Shown here piece after piece: positions 1 through 10,071 of a DNA stretch of 64,000 nt. Position 1 is the stretch's first letter; each line of letters begins with the position of its first letter. Position numbers and translations under genes: made by a program. The stretch is taken from the NCBI GenBank assembly GCA_947179155.2, contig OX359283.1:14169336-14233335 (forward strand), in the 5' to 3' direction. Source of the DNA: Hedera helix. Taxonomy: Eukaryota > Streptophyta > Magnoliopsida > Apiales > Araliaceae. The notes beneath the pieces are model-generated. The model had not been told where the DNA came from, did no database searches, and worked only from the letters and a program-made list of their open reading frames with translations.

Positions 1-385
1 CGCAAAGTAGGTTGTTTTTAAACCCTAGAGGGATCAATCTTAATTTTCGTGTCAAAAGGATTTCAAAAATGTGATCGAATCATGAAATGTTGTAAAACAA
101 GAAGTTAGGAACACAACAACACCAAGTTGGTGTCATTTGAATGTGTAGAGTTTATCTTATTCAAGTTTAAACCAATCGAACCAAGGATTTATGAAACTAG
201 TTTTCATTCTGTCCTTGTGAGCAATTTTACGGATACTTATGTTAGGAATTTGGATTTGTGATCTAAATAGAAATTGTAGATCATGAAATTATAATGAATT
301 TAGACTTAAGAATCATCTCAAAATATTTTCGTATGACAAAGTTATGACTAAATCATTAAAAGAGGTTCCGACAACCAAAGTGACC

Positions 386-480
386 GGCGTCTAGACGCCC
401 AAAATACGCCCGACCCTTTTTAGTTTCTACCAATGGGCATAGATACGCCCCAGAAAGGCCTTAGGGCGGAGTCTTTACGC
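386..480. repeat. GC-rich palindromic cassette in copy 1 5' LTR
   Basis: A short island rich in CG dinucleotides inside an AT-rich LTR. It holds the 14-base perfect palindrome GGCGTCTAGACGCC (386-399) and several repeats of ACGCCC/GGGCGT, including the inverted pair near 433-480. The 3' LTR carries the same island at 9753-9850. From the 3' LTR it lies about 600 bases downstream of the TATA box, so it should be transcribed. Confidence 0.7.
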
Positions 481-704
481 CCATGCTTGTCAAAAATTAA
501 TTTTTTTTAGTCCAGACTTGTTCGAAACTAAAAGTTTCGCTTATCGGGCATTATAAAACTTAACAAGAGAAAAGTTCACTATTGATATAAAGATAATCTA
601 TTGTAAGAGAGTTATTAGTAATTAATTGGTAGCTAAGTGTCTAAAATAAAGACTAAAGTTAACACAATTAAAAAGTTAACATCTGATATTGTTTAAGAAA
701 TATT

Positions 705-1239
705 AAAATATTATTAAATGATTAATAATATTAGTAAGAGATTAAAATATTATTAAATGGGTAATAATATTAATAAGAGAATAAAATATTATTAAATGAT
801 TAATAATATTAGATAATGAATAAAATATTATTAAATGATTAATAATATTAATAAAGTAATAAAATATTATTAAATGATTAATAATATTATATAATGATTA
901 AAATATTATTAAATAATTAATAATATTAATAAGGGGATAAAATATTATTAAATGATTAATAATATTAGATAATGAATAAAATTTTATTAAATGATTAATA
1001 ATATTAGTAAAGTAATAAAATATTATTAAATGATTAATAATATTAGATAATGATTAAAATATTATTAAATAATTAATAATATTAATAAGGGAATAAAATA
1101 TTATTAAATAATTAATAATATTAGATAATGAATAAAATATTATTAAATGATTAGTAATATTAATAAAGTAATAAAATATTATTAAATGATTAATAATATT
1201 AGAAGGTTAATAAAATATTATTAAGTTATTAATAATATT
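705..1239. repeat. AT-rich tandem array of 14 palindromic 39-bp units
   Basis: Fourteen units, each a 28-base imperfect palindrome (AATATTATTAA ... TTAATAATATT arms) plus an 11-base spacer. The total of 535 bases equals 13 x 39 + 28 exactly. Spacers fall into four recurring types: AGATAATGAAT, AATAAAGTAAT, AGATAATGATT and AATAAGGGAAT. They cycle in that order, which makes a 156-bp higher-order repeat. The 3' LTR has the related 15-unit array at 10072-10645. Confidence 0.9.
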
Positions 1240-2154
1240 AGATAAGAGTTTGAACTATATTAAATAATTAATATAAGTTTTATGTGATTGAAATATTATC
1301 AAGTCATGATAATATTTCATAAGTGTTTATATACCTTTAACTACATGATTATTTGGTTAAATGTTAGAGGTGTAAGAAGTATAGAGGCTATCATATGAAT
1401 GTATAAATGATACTAATTTAAAGATCAACTTAATTAATTGTTAGGTCTACTTAAAGATAAATAAATTGAATTGGTTTGCAGTAGACTACGCACGAGGCAA
1501 GTTTTTCTTAACCCTAACTTATATTTATTGTTGTAAGTTTTCTTCAAACCTTCTTTACATTGAGCAATTCAATTATTGTTGAGCAAGTATCTACAATCGT
1601 AGTTATTTGACAGAGCTTTTAAGTGGGTTAATTATCTAAAATTATTCCACATCATTACTGTTACTGTATTCGCATATAGTGCTGTTGCAAATGTTTTAGT
1701 TCATTAATTCAAGAACTGTTTAAGAATGTCTATGCTAATTGTTTCGGTTAGACAATACATGTTTAAATTCATCAAATTGAATATTTTAAAAGTTTATCCA
1801 AACCATTGGTTGGTGCGGATCCTTATAGTAAGACTGATAATGAACAACCCTAAATAAGGGAGATTTTTATCTGTCGAAAAATCGAATTTGTGCAAGATGT
1901 CTGAATGTTATGTATATACATATGGTACAAGAGGCTGATCCCCTCGAGTACTAATTTTTTGAGGTGTCAAATATATATATATATATATATATCTGTTCTA
2001 CCTTAGTAGTAGTTCATGGTCATTAAAGGCCACTCAGCAGTAAAGAGTCAATCAATTCTTTTATTAAAAATTGATTCTTGATATATTTCATAATTGTTAT
2101 CCATTGTTGAAAACCTTGACGTTAATTTCCCTTACATCATGATATATCTTATGT

Positions 2155-2215
2155 TATTGTTCTTAAACTTGCTTAGCCATTTAGTTGCTCATTCTTGCTA
2201 TATCATGACCTATTT
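2155..2215 (+). promoter_or_regulatory. Conserved LTR stem-loop (TGAGC/GCTCA family), copy 1 5' LTR
   Basis: The segment AACTTGCTTAGCC...TTGCTCATTCTTGCTATATCATGA lies about 350 bases before the LTR end. Its relatives in the other LTR families pair TGAGC with GCTCA around a short loop. Here the first arm has mutated to TTAGC; in the 3' LTR (25254-25300) the first arm is TGAGC and the second arm has decayed instead. Function is unknown; a role in transcript 3' processing or packaging is inference. Confidence 0.55.
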
Positions 2216-2520
2216 TTAGCTAAGCCCGAAAGTTCTAAACAAGACAAAGGCAAAGGAAAAGTCAAAGCTTAGATTAGCTTAATGCATGCTAGTTAAATTA
2301 CTTATTATGTAATTTCTTTTGTAAATCTTTTATATTCCCTTAAGATATGTAATGTTTATTTTAAAGTTAATCGACCTTGGGAAGTGTAGTCTTTTTATAA
2401 AGAACCTTTGTATTATTCTGCAAAGTTTAAATGCAATTTATGTATTTAATTTTTGTTAAGTATTGTACAGTGAGAACTAAACCCGAGATTATGGAACCCG
2501 GATTTGGGGTCGTCACAGGT

Positions 2521-2532
2521 TGGTATCAGAGT
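2521..2532 (+). other. Primer-binding site, initiator tRNA-Met type (copy 1)
   Basis: TGGTATCAGAGT starts three bases after the LTR end. It matches the plant initiator tRNA-Met 3'-end complement TGGTATCAGAGC except for the last base. It fixes the plus orientation of the element and the 5' LTR boundary. Confidence 0.92.
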
Positions 2533-2758
2533 TGTAGGTTATAAACGTTAGGATTGCGAAACTTAAGTTATAACCTTAGTACTAAACTCATATTGAGTGC
2601 GTTAGGAGATGAATCGGGGAGATTCATCATGTTGTGTATTTTTGGAGGTGGATTGAGGAAATCCATTGAGCCGAGATGTACATGATAAAATACCATTTCA
2701 TTTCATCAATGAATATATTTTATTTCTGTACTAACGATGTTATTTGTATGATTGTAGG
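2533..2758 (+). other. Non-coding leader of copy 1 between primer site and pre-gag frame
   Basis: No reading frame is seen. The first ~30 bases after the primer site (GTAGGTTATAAACGTTAGG) resemble the same position in copy 2 and in the LARD. The end holds TACTAAC (2729-2735), a textbook branch-point sequence, about 24 bases before ATTGTAG (AG at 2757-2758), which directly precedes the ATG. This looks like the 3' end of an intron. Copy 2 keeps TACTGAT and ATTATAG in the same place. Confidence 0.5.
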
Positions 2759-3523
2759 ATGCCTGAGAGTAGATAGTCGAGTCATACTATTGAGAAGGTT
2801 ATTTCATTGATATCCGCATGGATACGGCATAGCCACTGGTGGCTGCACCGATAAAGGAGCCTGAGTCTGATCCAGAGGAAGGAGACCGTGAGGAGCCCGT
2901 CTGGGGAGGAGTGATGAGGCCATACAGTGAGGATGAGGCCAAATCCGAGGAGTCTGAGGACAAGAAGCCAGCTGAGTACGCTAATGGGATGGACACTACT
3001 GCCAGTGACATCATCGACTCTCTGACTACGAGGAACGATGAGCTGGAGGCTAGGGTTCAGCATTTAAAGGAGCAGAATCATACCCACCAGCATACGGAGA
3101 ACCAGTATCGAGATGCAGCTTATCAGTTCTCTGGCGAGAACACGGAGCTGAAGGAGAAGATGGCAGCAAGTAGAGGCTAGATCAGCAGCAGCTGAGCTGA
3201 AGGTTCAACAAGTGTAGGCAGAGAATGAGGAGATTAGAGGCCATTGGCAGCAGGCTATAAAAGATAGGATCGAGATGGAGATCCAGCGAGATTCGGCTCA
3301 CGGGCAGATGCTAGAGCTGGAGGACGACGTTAGAAAGAAAAGGGTGAGGATTGATAGACTTAGTTATGTCTATCGTTCTTCTTATAATAGATTGCAGAGT
3401 AGGGTGTACTATTACCCAGTAGAGAAGGGTCAGTCCATGCACACTATCAGCAGGAGCGTGGTGATGACTATGGGGGATGAAGAGTACGATGACGCCGTAC
3501 GTCGAGGGATGCAAAGTCAGTAG
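2759..3523 (+). pseudogene. Extra reading frame upstream of gag (acidic, coiled-coil), copy 1
   Basis: This is a decayed frame of about 250 codons, starting at ATG 2759 and ending at the stop in 3521-3523. It is broken by stops and frameshifts, and the open pieces are 2839-3180 and 3275-3523. The N-terminal third is strongly acidic (ESDPEEGDREEP, RPYSEDEAKSEESE). The middle is rich in heptad-like Leu/Glu segments (TTRNDELEARVQHLKEQ) typical of coiled coils. The C-terminus holds RVRIDRLSYVYRS and QSMHTISRSVVM. A homologous frame sits at the same place in copy 2 (58596-59430 minus), with the same C-terminus and the same stop. Conservation between two divergent copies argues for a real protein. 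I recognise no known domain. Ogre/Tat elements are known to carry a frame upstream of gag, but here the host is a chromovirus. Confidence 0.72.
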
Positions 3524-3858
3524 CAGTAGTTTCTTTATTTATGTTGTATATATATAGATGCAGTAGAAACCTAACTTTTGCTTTGACAGAGGGTTAGTAT
3601 GATGTAAATCCCAACTCAATGATATTGTGGGATATGTTTTTGGTTAGATCCCATCTTTTGTAGTATTTCAGGGATAGTAGCATTTATAACAGTATGTTTA
3701 TGATGTAAAAGTGCTATACACTGTGGTTTTAGAATATGAATATAAATGCAGATCTATTTATGTTTATATGCGTTGAGATGATTATTTGTGCTTAAGCTAC
3801 AAAACGAAAGTAAAAAGATGAAACAACTTTATTAATTTAAATTTTCTTTATACAGAAA
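3524..3858 (+). other. Non-coding spacer before gag with splice-acceptor-like end
   Basis: No coding potential is seen between the pre-gag stop and the gag ATG. The spacer ends in a T-rich tract and TTTCTTTATACAG followed three bases later by the gag ATG. Copy 2 has TTTTTTTAATCAG three bases before its own gag ATG (minus strand, near 58258). This looks like a conserved 3' splice site that could let gag be translated from a spliced RNA. That is inference. Confidence 0.5.
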
Positions 3859-5034
3859 ATGCCGCCACGTAGACAATTACTGAGAAACCAAGGAGTAGAA
3901 GAATCTGTTAACAACGATGAGAGAGCACCGCCAAACCCAGTGTAAGAGTTTATGGAAATGCTAATTGGGGCATTCTACGGACGAAACGCAAATGCTGCTG
4001 GAGTAACAAACCTTGCCGCTCCACTAGCAAGCTTTAAAGATTTCAAACTGATAGGACCACCTGAATTTCAAGGCACAACGGATCCTATAGAAGCGCAAAC
4101 CTTGATCGAAGAAATGGAAAAAGTTTTCGAGGTTGCACGAGTGGCGGAGGAGCAAATGACCTCATTTGCTACCTTTATGATGAAGGGGGAGGCGAATTAT
4201 TGGTGGAAGGCTAACAAGAGCAGAGCAGGAGAGGGAAATATCGCGTGGGCGCGATTTAAGGAAGTGTTCTTGGAGAATTACTTTCTGGAGAGCACACAAG
4301 CTAGGATGGAGGTCAAATTCCTAGAACTCAAGCAGGGAAATATGTTAGTATCCGAATATGCCACCACGTTCAACAAATTGGCAAGATTCGTTCCACACCA
4401 GGTGGACACTGGAGCAAGGCGCTCGAGAAGGTTTGAGCAATGACTGAAATCGTGGGTTTACAGTAGGGTCGTTGTTCTTCAAATTACCAACTTCGCAACT
4501 TTACTAGAGAAAGCTATAATCGCCGAAGGGGGAAATGAAGCCCTAAACAAACACAATCAGGAACGAAACAAGAAAAAAAGTGAAGGAGGAAACATAGAAG
4601 GTAATAGCAGTGGGGGCAGTAACCCGAATAAGCATAAATGGAACAGCAACAGCAACAGCAGTTCAGGGACACCTCAAGGAGGCGAATCGAAGAAGGAAAA
4701 CAAGTATAGCAACTGCGGAAAGAACCACATAGGGGAATGCATGAAAGGGAGGAACGTTTGTTACAACTGTGGGCAAGAAGGGCACATCACTCCTAATTGT
4801 CCCACACCTAAGAAGAGAGGTTGTTTCTCATGTGGAGTTGCGGACCATTAGTTCAAGGATTGTCTGAAGAGGAAAAATGGCAGTGGAAATACTGGCCATA
4901 AGGGAAACAACAATAAGCTCACCATTGGAGGCCCGGTGCAGCAGAACAAACCAACAGCACGGACTTTCAACATGACGGTGCAAGACGTCGTTGAATCAAA
5001 AGATACGGTCTTATTCCGATCAATGATATAAATG
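3859..5034 (+). pseudogene. gag: Ty3/gypsy gag (capsid-nucleocapsid), degenerate, copy 1
   Basis: Gag forms the virus-like particle and binds the element RNA. The start is ATG 3859 (MPPRRQLLRNQG), chosen because copy 2 has the matching start at 58254. A TAA at 3943-3945 and a TGA at 4441-4443 break the frame. The retrotransposon-gag core spans about 3990-4440 (WWKANKS, WARFKEVFLENYF, FLELKQGNMLVSEYA). A basic, Asn/Ser-rich stretch follows. Next come two C-x2-C-x4-H-x4-C zinc knuckles (CYNCGQEGHITPNC near 4760-4800, and CFSCGVADH...C near 4830-4863); a stop replaces the residue after the second knuckle's His. The frame then shifts into the protease near 5030. It cannot make a full Gag. Confidence 0.9.
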
Positions 5035-6742
5035 CTTTGTATTGTTTGATTTGGGTGCTACCTGTTCATTTGTGTCTGATGATTTCGCTAGACGGTTAGA
5101 ATTGCCTAGAGAAAAACTAGAGAACCCAATGAACATAGAAGTTACAAATAAAGAAGTGATTCCTATAGAGTATATACATAGAAATTGTTGTACTGAAATC
5201 AGGGGTCAGAAGTTGAATGTGAACTTAATTCCTATACGTTTGGGGGAGTTTGACGTTATTCTTGGAATGGATTGGTTGTTTAACCACAGAGTGATACTTG
5301 ATTGTCAGAAGAAGTGTATACACCTTAAGACACCAAACAAGTCTAAGGTCATATTTTATGGCAGCAAGTCGTCAAGACAATCTTCTTGTCTGACGATGAT
5401 GCAGGCCAAGAAACTGTTGAAGAAAGGTTGTGTAGGGTATTTGGCTCATGTGGTGGATACACAAATGATGAATCCCGAGATGGAACAAATACCAGTAGTT
5501 AAGGAGTTCATGGATGTTTTTCCAGATGAATTGCCAGGTTTACCGTCGGATAGAGAGATAGAATTTGTGATCGATTTAGTACCGGGGACAGCACCGATAT
5601 CAAAGGCACGATATAGGATGGCTCTGGTAGAAATGAAGGAGTAGATGGTTCAATTGCAGGAATTGTTGGATAAGAAGTACATTCAACCGAGTGTTTCTCC
5701 ATGGGGAACACCTGTGTTGTTTATAAAGAAGAAGGATGGATCGATGAGACTTTGTATGGACTATAGAGAGTTAAACAAAGTAATAATTAAGAACAAGTAC
5801 CCGTTACCAAGAATTGATAATCTTTTTGATAAATTTAAAGGGGCGAAGTACTTTTCAAAGATTGACTTAAGGACTAGTTATCATCAGTTGAAAGTCAGGA
5901 AGGAGGATGTACCCAAGACGACATTCAGAACTCGATATGGTCATTATGAGTTTCTGGTGATGTCGTTTGGATTAACGAATGTGCCAACCGCATTTATGGA
6001 CATAATGAACAGAATATTCAAGCAGTACTTAGATAAATTTGTAGTTGTGTTCATTGATGATATTTTGGCATATTCCAAAACGGAGAAGCATGTGGAACAT
6101 CTAAGATTTGTATTGGAGATATTACGGAAGGAGCAGTTGTATGCTAAATTTTCGAAGTGTGAATTCTAGTTGGAGAGAGTTCAATTTATAGGTCACGTTA
6201 TCGACAAGGAGGGAGTTTCAGTAGATCCAGCAAAGGTAGAAGCGGCGATGAATTGGGAACAACCAAGGACGCCGACAGAGGTTAAGAGTTTCTTAGGTAT
6301 AGCGGGTTATTATCGGAGATTCATCAAAGACTTTTCGAAGATAACAATGTCGTTAACCAATTTGACAAGAAAGACGGTGAAATATGTATGGACGAAGAAG
6401 TGTGAGGAGAGTTTTCAGGAGCTAAAAAAAAGACTTGGTGAAGCACCTGTGTTAACTTTACCAGACGATACAGGAGGTTTTACGGTCTACAGTGATGCAT
6501 CGCACAAAAGACTTGGTTGTGTGCTTATACAGAACGGCAAAGTCGTTGCGTATGCGTCAAGGCAGTTAAAGGATTATGAGAAGGGATACCATACCCACGA
6601 CTTAGAGCTGGCAACGGTAGTGTTTGCCCTTAAGATTTTGAGGCATTATTTATATGGAGAGAAATGTGAGATATTCACAGACCATAAGTATCTGAAGTAT
6701 ATCTTCACACAAAAGGAGTTGAACATGAGGCAGCGGAGATGA
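5035..6742 (+). pseudogene. pol: pol, protease-reverse transcriptase-RNase H part, degenerate, copy 1
   Basis: Three open pieces (5042-5644, 5645-6169, 6170-6742) lie in one frame, separated by single stop codons. The protease begins near 5045. Its active-site triplet reads D-L-G (FDLGATCSFVS), while copy 2 has D-S-G, so a TCG>TTG change has removed the usual Ser. The reverse transcriptase spans about 5645-6169, with SPWGTPVLFIKKKDG, CMDYRELNK, KIDLRTSYHQ and the catalytic FIDDIL intact. RNase H lies at about 6470-6720 with YSDAS, DLELATVVFALK and EIFTDHKYL, so its acidic residues are present. The stops at 6167 (TAG after CEF) and 6740 (TGA after RQRR) look like decay of TGG and CGA codons. 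The element is not autonomous. Confidence 0.93.
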
Positions 6743-8367
6743 TTGGAGTTGATCAAAGACTACGATTGTGAAATTCTATACCATCCCGGCAAAGCCAACA
6801 TAGTAACAGATGCTCTAAGTAAAAAAAGCAGGGAGAAGTTGTTTGTATTAACAGAACAGGAAGAATTGGTGAAAGAGATGGCTCAAATGGAATTAGAGGT
6901 GAAAAATCCAAAGGAGTCAATCGAAGTGGAAGCAAGCCCAACCTTGTTAGATAAGGTGAAAGAGGCTCATGATAAAGATGAAGAATGTGACAGCATAAGA
7001 AAGAGGATAACCGATGGGGAAGAGATCAAGTACAAAGTGGATAACAAGGGATTGTTAAGGTTCGAAAATCGTGTTTGGGTATCGTTAATGCCTGAATTAC
7101 GAGAGGAGATTTTGCAAGAGGTTCACAGTACGAGATACTCGATACATCCGGGAAGTACGAAAATGTATCAAGATCTACGTCAATACTTTTGGTGGCCGAA
7201 TATGAAAAGGGAGATTCCAGAATGTGTCAGTCGATGTCTAACTTGTCAGAGGGTAAAGGCCGAACATCAGAGACCAAGTGAATTGCTACAACCGTTAGAA
7301 ATTCCTGAGTGGAAATGGGAGCATATCACGATGAATTTTGTGGTAGGACTTCCAACAACACAAAAGGGATACGATGTTATATAGGTGATTGTGGATCGAT
7401 TAACAAAGTCAGTGCACTTTTTGCCGATCAAGATTAAGTTCAGTTTGGATCAGTTGGCTAAACTGTACATCAAGGAGATAGTTTCAAGACATGGAGTGCC
7501 AATATCGATTGTGTCAAACAGAGATCCGCGCTTCACGTCAAAGTTTTGGAGGAGTCTTCAGGAAAGATTGGAGACACAGTTAAGAATGAGTACAGCGTAT
7601 CATCCGCAGGCTGATGGGCAAAGCGAGAGAGCAATTCAAACATTGGAAGACATGCTCAGAGCATGTGTGATGGATTTAAAGGGAGTTGGGAAGACCATCT
7701 ACTGTTAGTTGAGTTTGCATACAACAACAGTTATCATGCGAGCATAGGCATGCCGCCTTACGAAGCATTATACGGTAGGAAATGTAGAACATCTCTATGT
7801 TGGGATGAGGTAGGAGAACGTCAACTGTTGGGGCCGAAATTGGTTCAACAAACTGTAAAAATTATCAGAGTAATAAGAACTCGACTAGTAGCAACTCAAG
7901 ACCGTCAGAAGAAATATGCTGACCTACATCGTCAGAAGAGAGATTTTGAAGTAGGGAGTTTTGTATTCATGAAAGTATCTCCCTGGAAATGGAAGATCAG
8001 ATTTGGAAAAAAAGGAAAGCTGAGTCCGAGGTTCATAGGATCGTTCGAAATATTGAAGAGAGTAGGTGAAATGGCGTACAATGTAGCTCTACCTCCTGAA
8101 CTGGAGCATATTCACAATGTATTTCACGTGTCAGTGTTGCGACCATACAAGCCTGATTACAAGCACGTCATATCCTATGAGCCAATACAAGTTGAGAAAG
8201 ACTTATCTTATGAAGATATTCCTGTCCAGATATTATATAGGAAAGAGCAGAAATTACGAAATAAGGTTATACATTCTGTCAAAGTCCTTTGGAGGAACCA
8301 CAACGCTGAGAAAGCTATGTGGGAACTAGAAGAAAAGAAGAGGAATGAATATCCGCATCTTTTTTAG
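6743..8367 (+). pseudogene. pol: pol, integrase with chromodomain, degenerate, copy 1
   Basis: The integrase HHCC zinc-binding region lies near 7100-7250 (HPGSTKMYQDLRQYFWWP, CLTCQ). The catalytic core has lost two of three acidic residues: M-N-F at 7334-7336 and S-N-R-D at 7517-7519, both Asp>Asn by G>A, while copy 2 keeps Asp at both. The Glu in QSERA is present. A TAG at 7382-7384 and a one-base loss near 7683 break the frame. The GPF/Y-like module is near 8020-8150 (SPRFIGSFEILKRVGE, HVSVLRPYKPDY). A chromodomain-type tail (VKVLWRNHNAEKAMWELEE) ends at the TAG in 8365-8367. The chromodomain and long LTRs place the element among chromoviruses, most likely Tekay/Del. Confidence 0.92.
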
Positions 8368-8382
8368 TAGCTTTAAATTTGT

Positions 8383-8417
8383 AATTCCGAGGACGGAATT
8401 CTTATAAGGGGGGAGAA
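8383..8417 (+). other. PPT-proximal hairpin and polypurine tract, copy 1
   Basis: The palindrome TTCCGAGGACGGAA lies just after the pol stop, followed by the polypurine tract AAGGGGGGAGAA (8406-8417), which primes plus-strand DNA. The LTR begins at 8418 with TGTAATGACC. The same hairpin-plus-tract arrangement occurs in the LARD (18145-18180, minus), in its inner second junction (18638-18675) and, decayed, in copy 2. Confidence 0.85.
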
Positions 8418-9135
8418 TGTAATGACCACGAATTCTATTAGACATTGTAATTATAATTATTATATAATTAGCAATGAATTAAAAATTTTGTACTAATTAA
8501 TTGTGCATTAGATAATTGAATGAATATACTTGTGTATGTGTATATTTATTTAAAGCAATGAAGCAAGGTGTTAAAATTAATTAAAGAAATTCTAATTGAA
8601 TTATATTTTAAATCCAAATGGGGTATTAAACTAGGTCAAATTAATTTACCTAGTAGCCCATGTAATTAAATTAAACCTTAGCCCATGTAATTAATTAATC
8701 TAGCCCAATGCTTCTTTTAATTAAAGATAGCATAGTTTATTAAATGTTAGCCCAATGTGTTAATTAATTTGAGCCCAAACAAGTAAATTGAATGAGCCCA
8801 ACTTATTATACTCTAGAGTCCAAGGTGGAGCCCAAGAGAAAGTCAAAATTGGTCAACATTGATATATATATACATGTATATATATAATTAAAGCATTAAA
8901 AATAAACTACAAATGGGTGATTAAATCCCATTTTTGCTGAGATTGTATGGGGGCCACTTGGGGTGACTTGATTTTGCAATATTGCTTCCAATTTACTCCT
9001 TGTCATAGTAGCTCAACAACTCTAGTCAATCACCTAGTAATTCAACTTGTTCATCAATCCAATAGTAATCCAAATTAAGCTCTAAATTGACTATATTGGT
9101 GAATTATGAGAGTCAATGAGGTATTAGTAAAGTAC

Positions 9136-9143
9136 TATAAATA
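9136..9143 (+). promoter_or_regulatory. TATA box of the copy 1 LTR promoter
   Basis: TATAAATA within GTACTATAAATAGAGTAC. The matching sites in copy 2, on the minus strand, are TATAAACA at 62131-62138 and TATAAATA at 48246-48253. Conservation of position and flanks supports an RNA polymerase II start about 30 bases downstream, marking the U3/R border. Confidence 0.75.
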
Positions 9144-10071
9144 GAGTACTCCACACACTTGGTGATATTTGTTATAATTCTAGAGAGAAGAAAGTGAGAG
9201 CATTTGATAGAAACACTTGTGAGTTGTGAAAAATTACTAGAGATTTATCAAGGTGGATTCTCTAACAAAGTTCATAGGCAAGAGAAAGAGAGCATATATG
9301 AGTTTTAAAGAAAACCCAACTTGTAGCTTTCAAAAATATGAAAAAACAAAAAAGTTATGGATTTTACCGCAAAGTATGTCGTTTTTAAACCCTAGAGGGA
9401 TCAATCTTAATTTTCGTGTCAAAACGATTTCAAAAATGTGATCGAACTATGAAATGTTGTAAAACAAGAAGTTAGAAAGACAACAACACCAAGTTAGTGT
9501 CATTTGGATGTGTAGAGTTTATCTTATTCAAGTTTAAACCAATCGAACCAATGATTTATGAAACTAGTTTTCATTCTGTCCTTGTGAACAATTTTACAGA
9601 TACTTCCGTTTGGAATTTGGATTTGTGATCTAAAGAGAAATTGTAGATCATGAAATTATAATGAATTTAGACTCAAAAATTACCTCAAAATGTTTCTTTA
9701 TGACAAAGTTATGACCAAATCATTAAAAGAGATTTTGGCAGCCAAAGTGACCGGCGTCTAGACGCCCAAAATACGCCCGGCTCTTTTTAGTTCCTGCCTA
9801 TGGGCGTAGATACGCCCCAGAAAGGCCTTGGGGCGGCGTCTTTACGCCCATGCTTGTCAAAAATTAATTTTTTTTAGTCCAGACTTGTTCGAAACTGAAA
9901 GTTTCACTTGTCGGGCATTATAAAACTTAACAAAAGGAAAGTTCACTATTGATATAAAGATAATCTATTGTAAGAGAGTTATTAGTAATTAATTGGTAGC
10001 TAAGTGTCTAAAATAAATACTAAAGTTAACGCAATTAAAAAGTTAACATTTGATATTGTTTAAGGAATATT

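Larger units (their letters stand above)
1..2517 (+). mobile_element. 5' LTR (partial) of Ty3/gypsy chromovirus copy 1
   Basis: This stretch aligns with 9369-11355 plus 25045-25605, so it is a long terminal repeat whose first ~950 bases lie left of the window. It ends in ...GTCGTCACA at 2517, directly before a primer-binding site. The two copies differ at about 6% of positions over the first 145 bases by eye, so the insertion is old. Inside are a GC-rich cassette with the palindrome GGCGTCTAGACGCC at 386-399, an AT palindrome array (705-1239), an (AT)n run near 1970-1991, and the stem-loop region near 2167. Full LTR length, judged from the 3' copy, is about 3.5 kb. Long LTRs fit the Tekay/Del lineage. 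Confidence 0.93.

Noticed and set aside
705..1239. Regular repeat-spacer pattern resembling a CRISPR array
   Set aside because: The spacers are not unique, cycling through four types; the repeats are AT palindromes inside a plant LTR and no cas gene exists.
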